Of a stretch of 64,000 nt of DNA, positions 1 through 9,717 are shown piece by piece. This stretch comes from Paenibacillus sp. XY044 (GTDB lineage: Bacteria; Bacillota; Bacilli; Paenibacillales; Paenibacillaceae). The position numbers and the translations under genes were made by a program. The notes under the pieces are model-generated. The model saw nothing but the letters and a program-made list of their open reading frames with translations, was not told the origin of the DNA and made no database searches. Each line of letters starts with the position of its first letter. Position 1 is the stretch's first letter. Location of the stretch: positions 62,001 through 126,000 of the forward strand of contig NZ_NQMO01000002.1 of NCBI RefSeq assembly GCF_002257645.1, read 5' to 3'.

Positions 1-596
<596 letters not shown>

Positions 597-652
597 ACAC
601 AGAAACATATCTTGGGGGGTCTCTTTTTCGATCTGGAGGGAGATAAGCACAG

Positions 653-2317
653 ATGATATGGTCCAATACGAATCGCGAACAAATCAAAAACAGCTTGAAG
701 CAGGAAAAGTTTGATGTCCTGATCATCGGCGGAGGCATTACCGGGGCCGGCATCGCTCTGGACGCGACGACCCGCGGAATGAAGACGGCGCTGGTGGAAA
801 TGCAGGACTTTGCCGCAGGCACGTCCAGCCGCTCGACCAAACTGGTGCACGGCGGACTCCGCTACCTGAAGCAGTTTGAGGTCAAAATGGTTGCCGAGGT
901 CGGCAAGGAACGGGCGGTCGTGTACGAAAACGGCCCGCATGTCACTACGCCGGAATGGATGCTGCTGCCGATCCACAAGGGCGGCACGTTCGGCAAATTC
1001 AGCACGTCCTTTGGACTGCGGGTATACGATTATTTGGCCGGCGTGAAAAAAGCGGAGCGCCGCATGATGCTCTCCCCGCAGCAGACGCTGGCGAAAGAGC
1101 CGCTCATCAAGAAGGAGGGACTCAAGGGCGGCGGGTACTACGTGGAATACCGCACCGACGATGCCCGCCTGACGATCGAAGTGATGAAAGCGGCCGTCGC
1201 GCATGGGGCTTCTGCGCTTAATTACAGCAAGGTCGAGGAGCTGCTGTACGACGCCCGGAACAACGTGTCCGGCGCCGTGGTTCACGACCAGCTGACCGGG
1301 GACACCTACGAAGTGCACGCCGCCAAGGTCATTAACGCTGCAGGGCCGTGGGTCGACCGTATCCGCGAGAAGGACGCGTCGATGGAAGGCAAGACGCTGC
1401 GCCTCACCAAAGGCGTCCACCTGGTCATCGACCAGTCCCGCTTCCCGCTGGAGCAGGCGGTGTACTTCGACACGCCGGATAAAAGAATGGTGTTCGCCAT
1501 CCCCCGCGACGGCAAGGCGTATGTGGGGACGACGGATACTTTTTTTGACCGGGATACGGCGCATCCCCGGATGACTTCTCAAGACCGGGACTATATTATT
1601 AACGCGATCAATTATATGTTTCCTGAGCTGCAAATCACGGCGGAAGACGTGGAGTCCAGCTGGGCCGGGGTCCGTCCGCTGATTCTTGAAGCGGGCAAGG
1701 ATCCGTCGGAAATATCCCGGAAGGACGAAATTTGGGAGTCCGGCTCGGGGCTGCTGACGATCGCCGGGGGTAAGCTGACGGGCTACCGAAAGATGGCCGA
1801 GACGATTGTGGACGTGCTGTCCCGGGAGCTGGGCCAGGAAACGGGACGCGTGTTTAAAGGATGTCAAACGAAGCATCTGCCGATTTCGGGCGGGGACTTC
1901 GGCGGCTCCGCGCAGTATGAGCCATTCGTTCGGAAGACCGCCCAGGCCGGGATCGAGGTGGGGCTTGCCCCGGATGAAGCGCTCGCGATTGCCGGCAAAT
2001 ACGGCACGAATGCATCCGGCGTATTCCGCCTGATCCAGAGCAAGCACGCGGAGGCGGAAGCATACGGGCTGCCGCTGATGATGTTCGGCCAGCTGGCCTA
2101 TGCGCTGGAAGCGGAGATGACGGCGACGCCGGTGGACTTTTTTACCCGCCGGCTCGGCGCGACGCTGTTCGACATTCAGCTCGTACGCACCTGGAAGGCG
2201 CCGGTCATCGAGTATATGGGCAGCATGCTGAACTGGAGCCCAGCGGCGAAGGAGGCGTATGCGGCCGATCTCGACCGCGCGCTGCTGGAGGCGGTGGAAC
2301 CCGCGGAGTCCGGTTGA
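653..2317 (+). CDS. glpD: Aerobic glycerol-3-phosphate dehydrogenase
   Basis: FAD-dependent, membrane-associated enzyme that oxidises glycerol-3-phosphate to dihydroxyacetone phosphate and passes electrons to the quinone pool. The 554 residues match the family length. The FAD-binding GGGITG motif is at about residues 26-31 after a short N-terminus, followed by [12 protein letters not shown] at 61-72, typical of GlpD. The C-terminal third carries the helical extension of the family. The ATG at 653 is preceded by GGAGGGAG. It follows glpK, so the pair completes conversion of glycerol to a glycolytic intermediate. Transcription probably ends at the hairpin at 2534. Confidence 0.97.
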   Translation: MIWSNTNREQIKNSLKQEKFDVLIIGGGITGAGIALDATTRGMKTALVEMQDFAAGTSSRSTKLVHGGLRYLKQFEVKMVAEVGKERAVVYENGPHVTTPEWMLLPIHKGGTFGKFSTSFGLRVYDYLAGVKKAERRMMLSPQQTLAKEPLIKKEGLKGGGYYVEYRTDDARLTIEVMKAAVAHGASALNYSKVEELLYDARNNVSGAVVHDQLTGDTYEVHAAKVINAAGPWVDRIREKDASMEGKTLRLTKGVHLVIDQSRFPLEQAVYFDTPDKRMVFAIPRDGKAYVGTTDTFFDRDTAHPRMTSQDRDYIINAINYMFPELQITAEDVESSWAGVRPLILEAGKDPSEISRKDEIWESGSGLLTIAGGKLTGYRKMAETIVDVLSRELGQETGRVFKGCQTKHLPISGGDFGGSAQYEPFVRKTAQAGIEVGLAPDEALAIAGKYGTNASGVFRLIQSKHAEAEAYGLPLMMFGQLAYALEAEMTATPVDFFTRRLGATLFDIQLVRTWKAPVIEYMGSMLNWSPAAKEAYAADLDRALLEAVEPAESG

Positions 2318-2365
2318 GCCGATTCGCACGGTGGATGCCCGTCATGCGAATAAGGAGTAGTGCCG

Positions 2366-2473
2366 GTGGTCAGCGAATGGTATACAACTCGGGATATGTA
2401 TCCCATGGTACACAGTCGATTTGATACATCCGATTATACGCATTTCGATAGCATGGCGAGCGGAAGATGCTAA
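2366..2473 (+). CDS. Possible 35-residue small protein downstream of glpD
   Basis: A GTG codon lies eight bases after a perfect AAGGAG (2352-2357) and opens a 35-codon frame ending in TAA. The product would begin MVSEWYTTRDMYPMVHSRF and be rich in Asp, Ser, Tyr and Met. I do not recognise it. Support is the ribosome site and its position between glpD and a good terminator, so it could be the last cistron of the glp transcript. The frame is short enough to occur by chance. Confidence 0.33.
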   Translation: MVSEWYTTRDMYPMVHSRFDTSDYTHFDSMASGRC

Positions 2474-2533
2474 TGCGGTCGTATGATAAGCAGTCAACCT
2501 CATAGTGGACAGTCGAATGCAGCATTTCCAATA

Positions 2534-2569
2534 GGAACCTTTCATCCCCAGGATGAAGGGTTCCTTTTT
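2534..2569 (+). terminator. Rho-independent terminator after glpD
   Basis: A 14-base stem GGAACCTTTCATCC pairs with GGATGAAGGGTTCC (one mismatch) around a 3-base loop and is followed by five T. It would end the glpK-glpD transcript. Confidence 0.75.
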
Positions 2570-2943
2570 GGTGTGGGATGAACCCGGGACAGTGCCCCGG
2601 CAGAACATTCAATGGGTGAACATAGGAAAGCCGCTCCACAGAACTTCCAGGGGAGCTGCACCTAAGACGCGGTTTGGATGAACCATTCTCGGATGACCAT
2701 TCTAAGGGGAGTATTACACCAAAGGTCGGGGTCCCTAAGCTTCGGTAGTGGCAGGGAACTGAGGAAAACCGGTGCCGTTTTGTCAATCCGCTGTCAGTCA
2801 TCTTGACACCGATTGTCCGGATATTTGCGATCTGTGCTGCATTTTTATGGAAAATGGGCGCTCGCCCACGTCCCATGTTAGTACACCTCCGGTAAAATCG
2901 CTTATAATAGAAAAACCATACTGTCGTGAGAGGAGTGCTGTAC

Positions 2944-4353
2944 ATGAACATTAAAGTAAAGAGAGAGCATCGGCAGTACCCCGAACAAGTGAAATCCGAC
3001 GCGTCCCGCGCGCCATACGAGCGGGATTATTCGCGGCTGATCCATTCGCCGACGTTTCGGAGGCTGCAGGGCAAATCCCAGGTGTTCGGCGCGGGCACGG
3101 GGGACTATTACCGGACGCGGCTGACCCACTCCCTCGAGGTGGCGCAGATCGCCAGAGAAGCAGCGCGCAGCCTGCTGCGGGCGCATCCCGAGGTCAGCGA
3201 CGAGCAGGCGGACAATCCGGGGCTTGTCATCGATCCGGAGGTGGTGGAGTGCGCGGCGATCGCGCATGACTTCGGCCATCCTCCTTTTGGACATAAAGGG
3301 GAAGAGGTGCTGGACGGCATTCTGGATCAGCTGATCCAGGACCGGACGAAAGAAGCCGTGAAGGGGCTGCATCTGTCCCGTGATGAGGTGAGCGACGTCC
3401 GCACAAGGCTGCGGAAGAAATACGAGCATTTCGAAGGGAACGCGCACAACTTCCGGCTGATCATGTTTTTGGAGAAGCGGGAAAACGTGGACGGCCTGAA
3501 TCTGTCTGACGCGATCCTGCTCGGCATCAATAAATATCCATATCCCGGGACCCTGCTCAAAAAGGGGCTGTACCAGCATGAATGGAGTTATATTTCGCAG
3601 ATCCGCCAGGACTGGGGCATTCCCGCAGGCAAAAAGACGCTGGAAGCGCAGCTGATGGACTTGTGCGACGATATCGCCTATTCGGCCCATGACCTGGAGG
3701 ACGGCATCAAGGCCGGGAAGATCGAGGTGCACGAGCATTTTTTGAAAGATCCGCATATTTTGCGCCTGATCGTCGAGAAAATCATGACGCTGGAGGACGC
3801 GTTCTGGGACAACTGCCCGGAGGAGCATATCCGCTACAAGGTGGAAGAGGTGCTGACGTCCTTTTTGAAAGTGTGGAATGATAAGATTCCGTACTGCGAG
3901 TTTGACTACTCCCGCACCCGGCGCGAGGTCAAGGCTTATTGGGTAAGCCTGTTCGTCAGCAGTCTCGGCGTCATTGACGACGGGGACTGGAAGAAGGTGA
4001 CCTTCGTCAAGGAAGGCCAGGAGGACCAGGATATGCTCCGGACCGTCAGCGTGCTGAAAAGCTTCGCCTGGGTCACGATGATCCGCGACTTGCGGGTGCA
4101 GCGGCTGCAAAAGCGCAGCGAGTGGATGATCAAGCGGCTGTGGGACGCTTTTCTCGATCCGGTCGCATCCAAATCGATCATTCCCTCCGACTGGCTGCAG
4201 CGGTTCGAGAAGGATCAAGCCGGGCCGAATCCGATCTGGACGTGGGAGCATATGGTAATCGACTATATAGCGGGAATGACGGACGCGTTTGCTGAAAAAA
4301 TCTACAATGAGCTGTACGGATTAAAGGTAGGTTCCATTTACGACCTGGATTAG
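2944..4353 (+). CDS. dgt: dGTPase-like HD-domain triphosphohydrolase
   Basis: Predicted deoxyguanosinetriphosphate triphosphohydrolase-like protein, 469 residues, releasing triphosphate from dNTPs and so acting on the nucleotide pool. The HD metal site is clear: His62 in THSLEVAQIAR and the pair HD at 108-109 in AHDFGHPPFGHKGE. The N-terminal RAPYERDYSRLIHSPTFRRL block is diagnostic of the dGTPase group. The frame is open from a GTG at 2926, but AGGAG at 2931-2935 points to the ATG at 2944. It sits alone between the glp genes and a flavin oxidoreductase. Confidence 0.93.
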   Translation: MNIKVKREHRQYPEQVKSDASRAPYERDYSRLIHSPTFRRLQGKSQVFGAGTGDYYRTRLTHSLEVAQIAREAARSLLRAHPEVSDEQADNPGLVIDPEVVECAAIAHDFGHPPFGHKGEEVLDGILDQLIQDRTKEAVKGLHLSRDEVSDVRTRLRKKYEHFEGNAHNFRLIMFLEKRENVDGLNLSDAILLGINKYPYPGTLLKKGLYQHEWSYISQIRQDWGIPAGKKTLEAQLMDLCDDIAYSAHDLEDGIKAGKIEVHEHFLKDPHILRLIVEKIMTLEDAFWDNCPEEHIRYKVEEVLTSFLKVWNDKIPYCEFDYSRTRREVKAYWVSLFVSSLGVIDDGDWKKVTFVKEGQEDQDMLRTVSVLKSFAWVTMIRDLRVQRLQKRSEWMIKRLWDAFLDPVASKSIIPSDWLQRFEKDQAGPNPIWTWEHMVIDYIAGMTDAFAEKIYNELYGLKVGSIYDLD

Positions 4354-4381
4354 GCAGCTATAGAAAGGAAGGAAAGACCGG

Positions 4382-5320
4382 ATGGGCGCTCTTAAACTTA
4401 GCGTGCTGGATCTTGTACCGAAAATAGGAGAGTCATCCTTTGAAGAAGCACTGCATGAAGCGGCCGTACTGGCCCGCCATGCAGAACAATGGGGTTACAC
4501 CAGGTACTGGGCGGCGGAGCATCACGACCTGGTGAACCTGTCCTGCGCCGCGCCCGAAGTGCTGCTGGCGCATATTGGGGCACGGACCGAGCGGATCCGC
4601 ATCGGATCGGGGGCGGTCCTGCTGCCGCATTACAGCCCGCTGAAGGTCGCGGAGAACTTCCGCATGCTGGCTGCGCTTTATCCCGGCCGCGTCGACCTCG
4701 GCATCGGCCGTGCGCCCGGCGGCTCGGCGCATGCCTCGATGGCGCTGAGCGGCAATTACTTGCAGCATGTGGCCGAAATGCCGGTCCGCGTCCGCGCGCT
4801 GATCGAGCTGCTGGAAGACCGCTACGCATACGAGGACGTCCCGGTCGCGGCCAAGCCCGTCCCGCGGATCCAGCCGGAGCTGTGGATGCTCGGGACGAAC
4901 AACAAGAGCGCCGGCTTCGCGGCGGAGAACGGAACCGGCTATGTGTTCGGCCAGTTCATGAGCGACCGCGACGGCGCCGAGGTGCTGGCGGCCTACCGGG
5001 ACGGATTCAAGCCGTCCGCCCTGCTGGAGCGGCCGAGAAGCATGACGGCCATCGGCGTCATTTGCGCCGCAACCGAGCAGGAGGCGCTGGCGCTGTCCCG
5101 CCGGTCGGCCCTGCAGGAAGTCGAGCGGCCGGGGGCCGAAGCCGGCGAGCCGCAGCCGCAGGGAAGCCGGCTGATCACCGGGTCGCCCAAGCAGGTGAAG
5201 TCGCAGCTGCTGGAGCTGGTGGCTTCCTTCGGGTGCGACGAGTTCCTGGTCAACACGCCGGTGATGAATTATGCCGAGCGGCTGGAATCTTATCGGCTGC
5301 TGGCATCGGCGTGCTTGTGA
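4382..5320 (+). CDS. LLM-class (luciferase-like) flavin-dependent oxidoreductase
   Basis: A 312-residue TIM-barrel flavoprotein of the bacterial luciferase-like group, MsnO8-type branch, using reduced FMN supplied by a separate reductase. Signature segments are RYWAAEHHD, RIRIGSGAVLLPHYSPLKVAENF and PGRVDLGIGRAPGGS. It is a clear paralogue of the protein encoded at 36432, which has the same blocks in the same order. Substrate unknown; relatives are annotated as alkanal monooxygenase-like without biochemical support. It is preceded by AGAAAGGAAGG and followed after 29 bases by the TRM11-like gene, so they are probably co-transcribed. Confidence 0.9.
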   Translation: MGALKLSVLDLVPKIGESSFEEALHEAAVLARHAEQWGYTRYWAAEHHDLVNLSCAAPEVLLAHIGARTERIRIGSGAVLLPHYSPLKVAENFRMLAALYPGRVDLGIGRAPGGSAHASMALSGNYLQHVAEMPVRVRALIELLEDRYAYEDVPVAAKPVPRIQPELWMLGTNNKSAGFAAENGTGYVFGQFMSDRDGAEVLAAYRDGFKPSALLERPRSMTAIGVICAATEQEALALSRRSALQEVERPGAEAGEPQPQGSRLITGSPKQVKSQLLELVASFGCDEFLVNTPVMNYAERLESYRLLASACL

Positions 5321-5349
5321 AAGACAAAGATGGGGTGAACGGAGGAACT

Positions 5350-6300
5350 ATGGAAGTAAGATCCGAACCATTGGAGTTTATTTATACGTACGCCAGCCAC
5401 GAGTCGGAGACGGAGCTGTGCCGGATGGAGCTGGACGCTCTGCTCGGGCAGGCGAAACCTTTGAAAGGTAGAGGTCCCATGCTGCTCAGCTCCCGGGAGC
5501 TTGATCCGGGCCGCAGTCCGTATGTATCCATGCGTCTCGATGTGCTGATGAAAGGCGCCTCGGCGGAGGATATCGCCCTGCAGGCTTCGGAGCTGGAGCT
5601 TGGGGACGGCACGTTCAAAGTGACGTACGTGAAATCCGGCGATCCCTGCTCCTATGAGGACCAGCGGCTGCTTGAGCGCCTCGTCGGCAGCAGGATACGG
5701 GGGAAGGCGGAGATGAAGCATCCGGATGTGCAGCTCGGCCTCCTGTCAGCTGAGGGACAATGGATGCTCGGATTGTGCCGGCATCCCGAACGCGCATGGC
5801 GGCTGCACAAGGACAAGCCGCACAATTATTCGACCGGGCTCAGCGTCACGACCGCCCGGTCGCTCGTGAACATCCTTGTGCCGGAGCCTCCAGGTATTCG
5901 GGCTGTCGACCCCTGCTGCGGCATGGGGAACGTGCTGATCGAAGCCCTGTCGATGGGCATCGACATCCGGGGCTGGGACATCAACCCGCTGGCCATCCAG
6001 GGCGCCCGGGCCAATCTGAAGCACTTCGGCTATCCGGAGTTGGTGACGCTCGGGGACATGACGCAGGTGGCGGAACGCTTCGATGTGGCCGTGCTGGACA
6101 TGCCGTACAACCTGTGCTCGGTGCTCAGCACGGATCAGCGGCTGGGCATGCTGCAGAGCCTGCGCCGCATGGCGAAACGGGCCGTCATCGTATCGACGGA
6201 GGAAGCGGATGAATCCATCCTTCAGGCGGGCTTTACCATACTGGACAGCGCCCGGGTGTGGAAGGGCAGCTTTGTCCGGAATGTCTGGCTTTGTGGGTAA
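5350..6300 (+). CDS. TRM11-like S-adenosylmethionine-dependent RNA methyltransferase
   Basis: 316 residues. The C-terminal half is a Rossmann methyltransferase: VDPCCGMGNVLIEA at about residues 185-198 is the SAM-binding motif and DMPYNL at about 250-255 stands where (N/D)PPY normally sits in base-methylating enzymes. The N-terminal half is of a size that would suit a THUMP-like RNA-binding domain. TRM11 relatives methylate guanine N2 in tRNA, and that is the inferred role. The frame is open far upstream through the preceding gene, but GGAGG at 5341-5345 selects the ATG at 5350. The Met-Pro replacing Pro-Pro in the catalytic motif is worth noting. Confidence 0.85.
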   Translation: MEVRSEPLEFIYTYASHESETELCRMELDALLGQAKPLKGRGPMLLSSRELDPGRSPYVSMRLDVLMKGASAEDIALQASELELGDGTFKVTYVKSGDPCSYEDQRLLERLVGSRIRGKAEMKHPDVQLGLLSAEGQWMLGLCRHPERAWRLHKDKPHNYSTGLSVTTARSLVNILVPEPPGIRAVDPCCGMGNVLIEALSMGIDIRGWDINPLAIQGARANLKHFGYPELVTLGDMTQVAERFDVAVLDMPYNLCSVLSTDQRLGMLQSLRRMAKRAVIVSTEEADESILQAGFTILDSARVWKGSFVRNVWLCG

Positions 6301-6341
6301 CGAGAAGCTGGGTCCATCCATCATGCGATCACTTTCTTCTA

Positions 6342-6410
6342 TATAATAGTAGAAATAATAGTAGAAATTTATCATCACCATAATAATAGTAGAAGTTTAT
6401 CATCACAGTA
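6342..6410. repeat. Short AT-rich tandem repeat
   Basis: A 25-base unit starting AATAATAGTAGAA and ending TTTATCATCAC occurs at 6354-6378 and 6382-6406 with one difference, preceded by a partial copy from 6342. The period is 28 bases. It lies between two convergent genes; no function is evident. Confidence 0.7.
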
Positions 6411-6428
6411 GCGTTTAACATCAAGCAA

Positions 6429-6486
6429 AAAGGCTGCCTCACGATCCGGTCTGCAATCGACCGGTGACGCGGGACAGCCTTTTTCG
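6429..6486. terminator. Bidirectional terminator between convergent genes
   Basis: AAAAAGGCTG on the left pairs with CAGCCTTTTT on the right, with a second inner stem (GATCCGGTC against GACCGGTGA). A-rich left flank and T-rich right flank let it serve both the methyltransferase gene (plus strand) and the dehydrogenase gene (minus strand). Confidence 0.75.
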
Positions 6487-6563
6487 TTTACCTCCGATAT
6501 CGGGGCTTACAAATCATCCAGTCAGGATTGAAGCAAAAGCTCCGCTTGATGGAGGATGTCGAC

Positions 6564-7535
6564 TTAGTAAGCACGCTCGTAATTGACGAGATTACGCGGA
6601 AGCTCTTTTCCCTGTACGTAGGCCTTCAGGTTTTCGACAAAAATATCGATGACCCGCTCGGTATACCGGTCCGTGCTTCCGGAAACATGCGGCGTAATGA
6701 TGACCTGCTCCATATCCCACAGCGGATGATCCTCAGGGAGCGGCTCTTTCTCAAACACGTCGAGGCCGGCGCAGCTGATCTGCCCGCTGCGGAGCGCATC
6801 CAGCAGGGATGCCGTATCGACCGTCGGTCCACGGCCCGCATTGATGAAGCAGGCTCCCGGCTTGGCAGCCGCCCAGGCATCGGCATTCAACAGGTGGTGC
6901 GTCTCATCGGTAAGCGGCAGCACGCTGATGATGTAATCGCCTTGGCTCAGCGCCTTGTGGAGTCCGTCCATGGTTAACATCTCGTCCACATGGGGATCGG
7001 CTTTGCCGGAACGGCGGACGCCGACGGTACGCATGCCGAACGCTTTGGCCAGGCGCGCCGTCTCGCTGCCGATTTCGCCGACGCCGACGATGACGGCCGT
7101 TCTGCCGTGCAGCTCGGACAAGGTGCTCAGCCCCGGCGCGGCCAGATTCGTCTCCCAACTGTGCTTAAGCTGGTTGCGGACCGAAACGTGCAGCTGACGC
7201 GAGAACGAGAGCATCATGCCGAGGATCGTCTCCGAGATCGGAATCGCATGGACTCCGCTGGAATTCGTCAGCAGCACGCCTTTCTGTTCCAGCCGTTCCA
7301 ACGGCAGAGTGTCCACGCCGGCGGACCACGTCTGCAGCCATTTCAGCCGGCTGTCTTGAGTCAGCACCTGATCGGCAATTTGTCTGGACCAGCCGACCAG
7401 AATTTCCGCTTCGTTCACGAGCGCCGGATCCACTTCGGTGCTTTTGACGACCGTCAGCTTATAATCGGGAGCCGCTTGTTCAATCAAAGCGGCCTGCTCC
7501 GGAGTCAGGGAATGCAGACAAATAATTTGCTTCAT
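6564..7535 (-). CDS. D-2-hydroxyacid dehydrogenase (NAD-dependent)
   Basis: 323-residue cytoplasmic oxidoreductase interconverting 2-keto acids and D-2-hydroxyacids. The NAD-binding VGVGEIGSETARLA motif sits near the middle of the chain. The catalytic set is visible: Arg in NAGRGPTVD, Glu in GLDVFEKEPLPEDHPLW and His in VIITPHVSG. A strong GGAGGAGG precedes the ATG at 7535. Sequence alone does not distinguish glyoxylate, hydroxypyruvate or phenylpyruvate-type substrates. It is transcribed convergently with the methyltransferase gene. Confidence 0.92.
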   Translation of the reverse strand: MKQIICLHSLTPEQAALIEQAAPDYKLTVVKSTEVDPALVNEAEILVGWSRQIADQVLTQDSRLKWLQTWSAGVDTLPLERLEQKGVLLTNSSGVHAIPISETILGMMLSFSRQLHVSVRNQLKHSWETNLAAPGLSTLSELHGRTAVIVGVGEIGSETARLAKAFGMRTVGVRRSGKADPHVDEMLTMDGLHKALSQGDYIISVLPLTDETHHLLNADAWAAAKPGACFINAGRGPTVDTASLLDALRSGQISCAGLDVFEKEPLPEDHPLWDMEQVIITPHVSGSTDRYTERVIDIFVENLKAYVQGKELPRNLVNYERAY

Positions 7536-7930
7536 ACAGTTCAGCCTCCTCCACGTATGTACCCTTGATGTGATGTTTTGCTACTCTATATAGAATGAAC
7601 TAAAGAAATGAATGTCACAGGCCGTGTTGGGCCGCTATAATAGGAAGTTCAATGCAAAACTTTAGTTCAATCTATGTATCATGAATATATTTAGGATAAC
7701 AGATTTGAACGGATATACAACAGGGGCCGGAGGGCGATAAGAATGAAAGGGAATCAGCGGTTTGAAAGCGGCCCGAAAATGGCCTGCTTTTGCGTAACTC
7801 TGCTGCATGACGATAGGCCCGAAAGGTGAAACTATATTAATGAAGGAATTCATACGAAAAGTACCTTCGGTACCAATTTTTACAGGACGGTTGTATGCGA
7901 CGCAAAGGGAAAGAAAGGGGATGTATTTGC
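7536..7930. other. Intergenic region with an inverted repeat around a promoter-like element
   Basis: This 395-base divergent spacer has no gene I can support. TGAACTAAAG at 7596-7605 is repeated inverted as CTTTAGTTCA at 7660-7669. Between the arms lies a TATAAT at 7636-7641, 17 bases after a weak TGTCAC. The arrangement suggests a regulated promoter, but direction and target are unproven. Confidence 0.45.
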
Positions 7931-8548
7931 ATGGAAATGAAAGAAGAACAATTTCAGGATAAGCCGTTAAGGCTATTTGTTGCGGTCCGGATTCCCGAAT
8001 CGATCCAATTGTTGCTTGAAGCGTGGAGGCTCCGGAACGAAGATCAGCTCGCTTTTAAAAAATGGACGCACCTGGAGGATTATCATATTACCGTCCAGTT
8101 TTTGGGAGACGCCGAGGCCGGAAGAGTACCAGAAATCACAGATGCCTTAAAAAGGGCCTCTTTGAAAATAAACCCATTCGACCTGGAATTTGGATCGTTC
8201 GGAACCTTCGGGACTGCGGAGGCTCCCCGGGTGTTATGGGCTGGAGTAATTGACCAATCGGGAGGCCTGGACAAGATCTATGAAGCGGTCACTTCCGAGA
8301 TGGGGGAACTGGGGTTCGCCAAAGAGGCGAGGCCTTACCGTCCCCATGTCACGATAGCCCGTAAATATGCGGGAAAATCACCTTTTCCGGGCCAGAATTT
8401 ACCGCTTTTGACAGAGAAAAATTCCGGTTCTGGGGGGACTGCGGAACCTCTGATTTGGGAGGTCAATGAATTTGTACTTTTTTCCACGCATTTGCACGAA
8501 AAGCCAATGTATGAGATACTAGAGGCCGTTCAAATGAAAGATTCGTAG
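7931..8548 (+). CDS. thpR: RNA 2',3'-cyclic phosphodiesterase (2'-5' RNA ligase family)
   Basis: 205-residue 2H-phosphoesterase that opens 2',3'-cyclic phosphates at RNA ends. The two catalytic H-x-T/S motifs are present: HIT at residues 52-54 and HVT at 139-141. LRLFVAVRIPE at the N-terminus is typical. The frame is open from 7895, but AAAGAAAGGGG at 7910-7920 fits the ATG at 7931 best. It stands alone, with a cell wall hydrolase gene 256 bases downstream. Confidence 0.9.
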   Translation: MEMKEEQFQDKPLRLFVAVRIPESIQLLLEAWRLRNEDQLAFKKWTHLEDYHITVQFLGDAEAGRVPEITDALKRASLKINPFDLEFGSFGTFGTAEAPRVLWAGVIDQSGGLDKIYEAVTSEMGELGFAKEARPYRPHVTIARKYAGKSPFPGQNLPLLTEKNSGSGGTAEPLIWEVNEFVLFSTHLHEKPMYEILEAVQMKDS

Positions 8549-8804
8549 ATTGGAAATGACTAGCAATAGAAATCGAATATATTTTTCCGCGCATGATCGA
8601 ATATAGAGTTCCCTTTGTTGCCGTATCCTGTGAAGTAAATTTGTGCCGTTCCTAAGCTACGCTTGTTGTAAAGACTGTCCTGCTTGTCAGTTATTGTACG
8701 CTCTCGGATACAGCAATGGACTGAAAATGTTTCCAAAGGTTATTCAAAACCTGTATTTTTGGTTACTTAAAGAGGGAATGTGCCGGAAATATAGGAGGAG
8801 AAAC

Positions 8805-9662
8805 ATGTACACATTACGTCAAAACCGCTGGATGGCACTATTAATCGGTGTACTTCTGGTGTGTTTCTCTGCAATTTGCATGCTACTGCAAAACGAGCAG
8901 ATGCACAAAATGCAGTATAACGACAGCACGAATCAACTGGGGGCCGTAACATACAGCAAGAACGTTGAGGCAGGCGCACGCCCGCAGCATTTATCTATAC
9001 AGGGGGCTAACCACCCGTTAACTACGGAAAACTCCGTACAGCTTTTGAATGTAAATTTATTGAAAAAATGGAATGTTAAGCATCATCCCCTTTTTGTTGA
9101 AGGGATTTCAGCAAATACACCGGCTGCCGCCAAAAAGGCCCAAGCGACACAAGCCAAGCCTGAGGTGAAGAAAGCTGTAGCTGTTGCAGCAAAGCCAAAG
9201 CTGGACCCAAAATTGAATCCCCCCACCACGTTATTCTTCAGCCGGACCAAACTGCTCAGTCCTTCCCAGAAGTCGGAAGCGACCAAACAGTACAAGGTAA
9301 CCGCTGAGGACGTGCTTCTGCTCCGAAGAATCGTGATGGCAGAAGCCGAAGGCGAACCGTACAAAGGCAAAGTGGCTGTGGCCAATGTTGTCTTGAACCG
9401 GCTGCGGTCAGCCAATTTTCCCGATACGATTAGAAAAGTCATTTATCAGAGATATCAGTTCAGTCCTGTGGCGAACGGCCGTTTTGACCGTGTGAAGCCG
9501 AACGAGGATTCAATTCATGCCGTCAACGAGGCGCTTAACGGACGCAAAGAAGTCACGGACGACACGTATTATTTTCTGTCGCTGAAGCTGGCTGACGACC
9601 TGACGGTTCATCATACGCGGACACTGGCGAAGACGATCGGCAACCACTCCTTTTACAAATAA
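8805..9662 (+). CDS. Membrane-anchored cell wall hydrolase, SleB/CwlJ-type domain
   Basis: 285 residues. One N-terminal membrane segment (about 10-28), an Ala/Lys/Pro-rich linker, then a C-terminal Hydrolase_2 domain from about residue 165. LLRRIVMAEAEGEPYKGKVA contains the Glu expected of this peptidoglycan lytic family, and TYYFLSLKLADDL and the final GNHSFYK also match. SleB and CwlJ degrade spore cortex, but the domain also occurs in vegetative wall enzymes, so the time of action is open. AGGAGGAG at 8793-8800 fixes the ATG at 8805 rather than the upstream open frame. Confidence 0.87.
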   Translation: MYTLRQNRWMALLIGVLLVCFSAICMLLQNEQMHKMQYNDSTNQLGAVTYSKNVEAGARPQHLSIQGANHPLTTENSVQLLNVNLLKKWNVKHHPLFVEGISANTPAAAKKAQATQAKPEVKKAVAVAAKPKLDPKLNPPTTLFFSRTKLLSPSQKSEATKQYKVTAEDVLLLRRIVMAEAEGEPYKGKVAVANVVLNRLRSANFPDTIRKVIYQRYQFSPVANGRFDRVKPNEDSIHAVNEALNGRKEVTDDTYYFLSLKLADDLTVHHTRTLAKTIGNHSFYK

Positions 9663-9717
9663 AACCTGTAAGTTTAAAATGTTTATGGGTAAAGGATAAT
9701 GAGGAGGTGGCGTTCAT

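Larger units (their letters stand above)
2318..2943. other. Long intergenic region between glpD and the dGTPase gene
   Basis: This 626-base gap holds the possible small ORF at 2366 and the terminator at 2534. Between 2570 and 2890 I see no convincing gene; a 193-codon open frame on the minus strand lacks a ribosome site and resembles no family. A -10 like TATAAT at 2903-2908 lies 35 bases before the next start and is a plausible promoter. Confidence 0.5.

Noticed and set aside
2432..2450. TATACGCATT in the glpD downstream region, resembling the core of the sulfur-cluster element
   Set aside because: Only 13-14 bases match, the AT-rich flank is missing, and the match lies inside a possible small ORF far from sulfur genes; chance similarity is more likely.
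2370..2951. 193-codon open frame on the minus strand
   Set aside because: No ribosome site, no recognisable family and it runs through the glpD terminator and the dgt promoter region.
4489..5349. Upstream extension of the TRM11-like gene through the preceding oxidoreductase
   Set aside because: The extended part is Gly/Arg/Ala-rich shadow sequence; the ribosome site at 5341 marks the real start.
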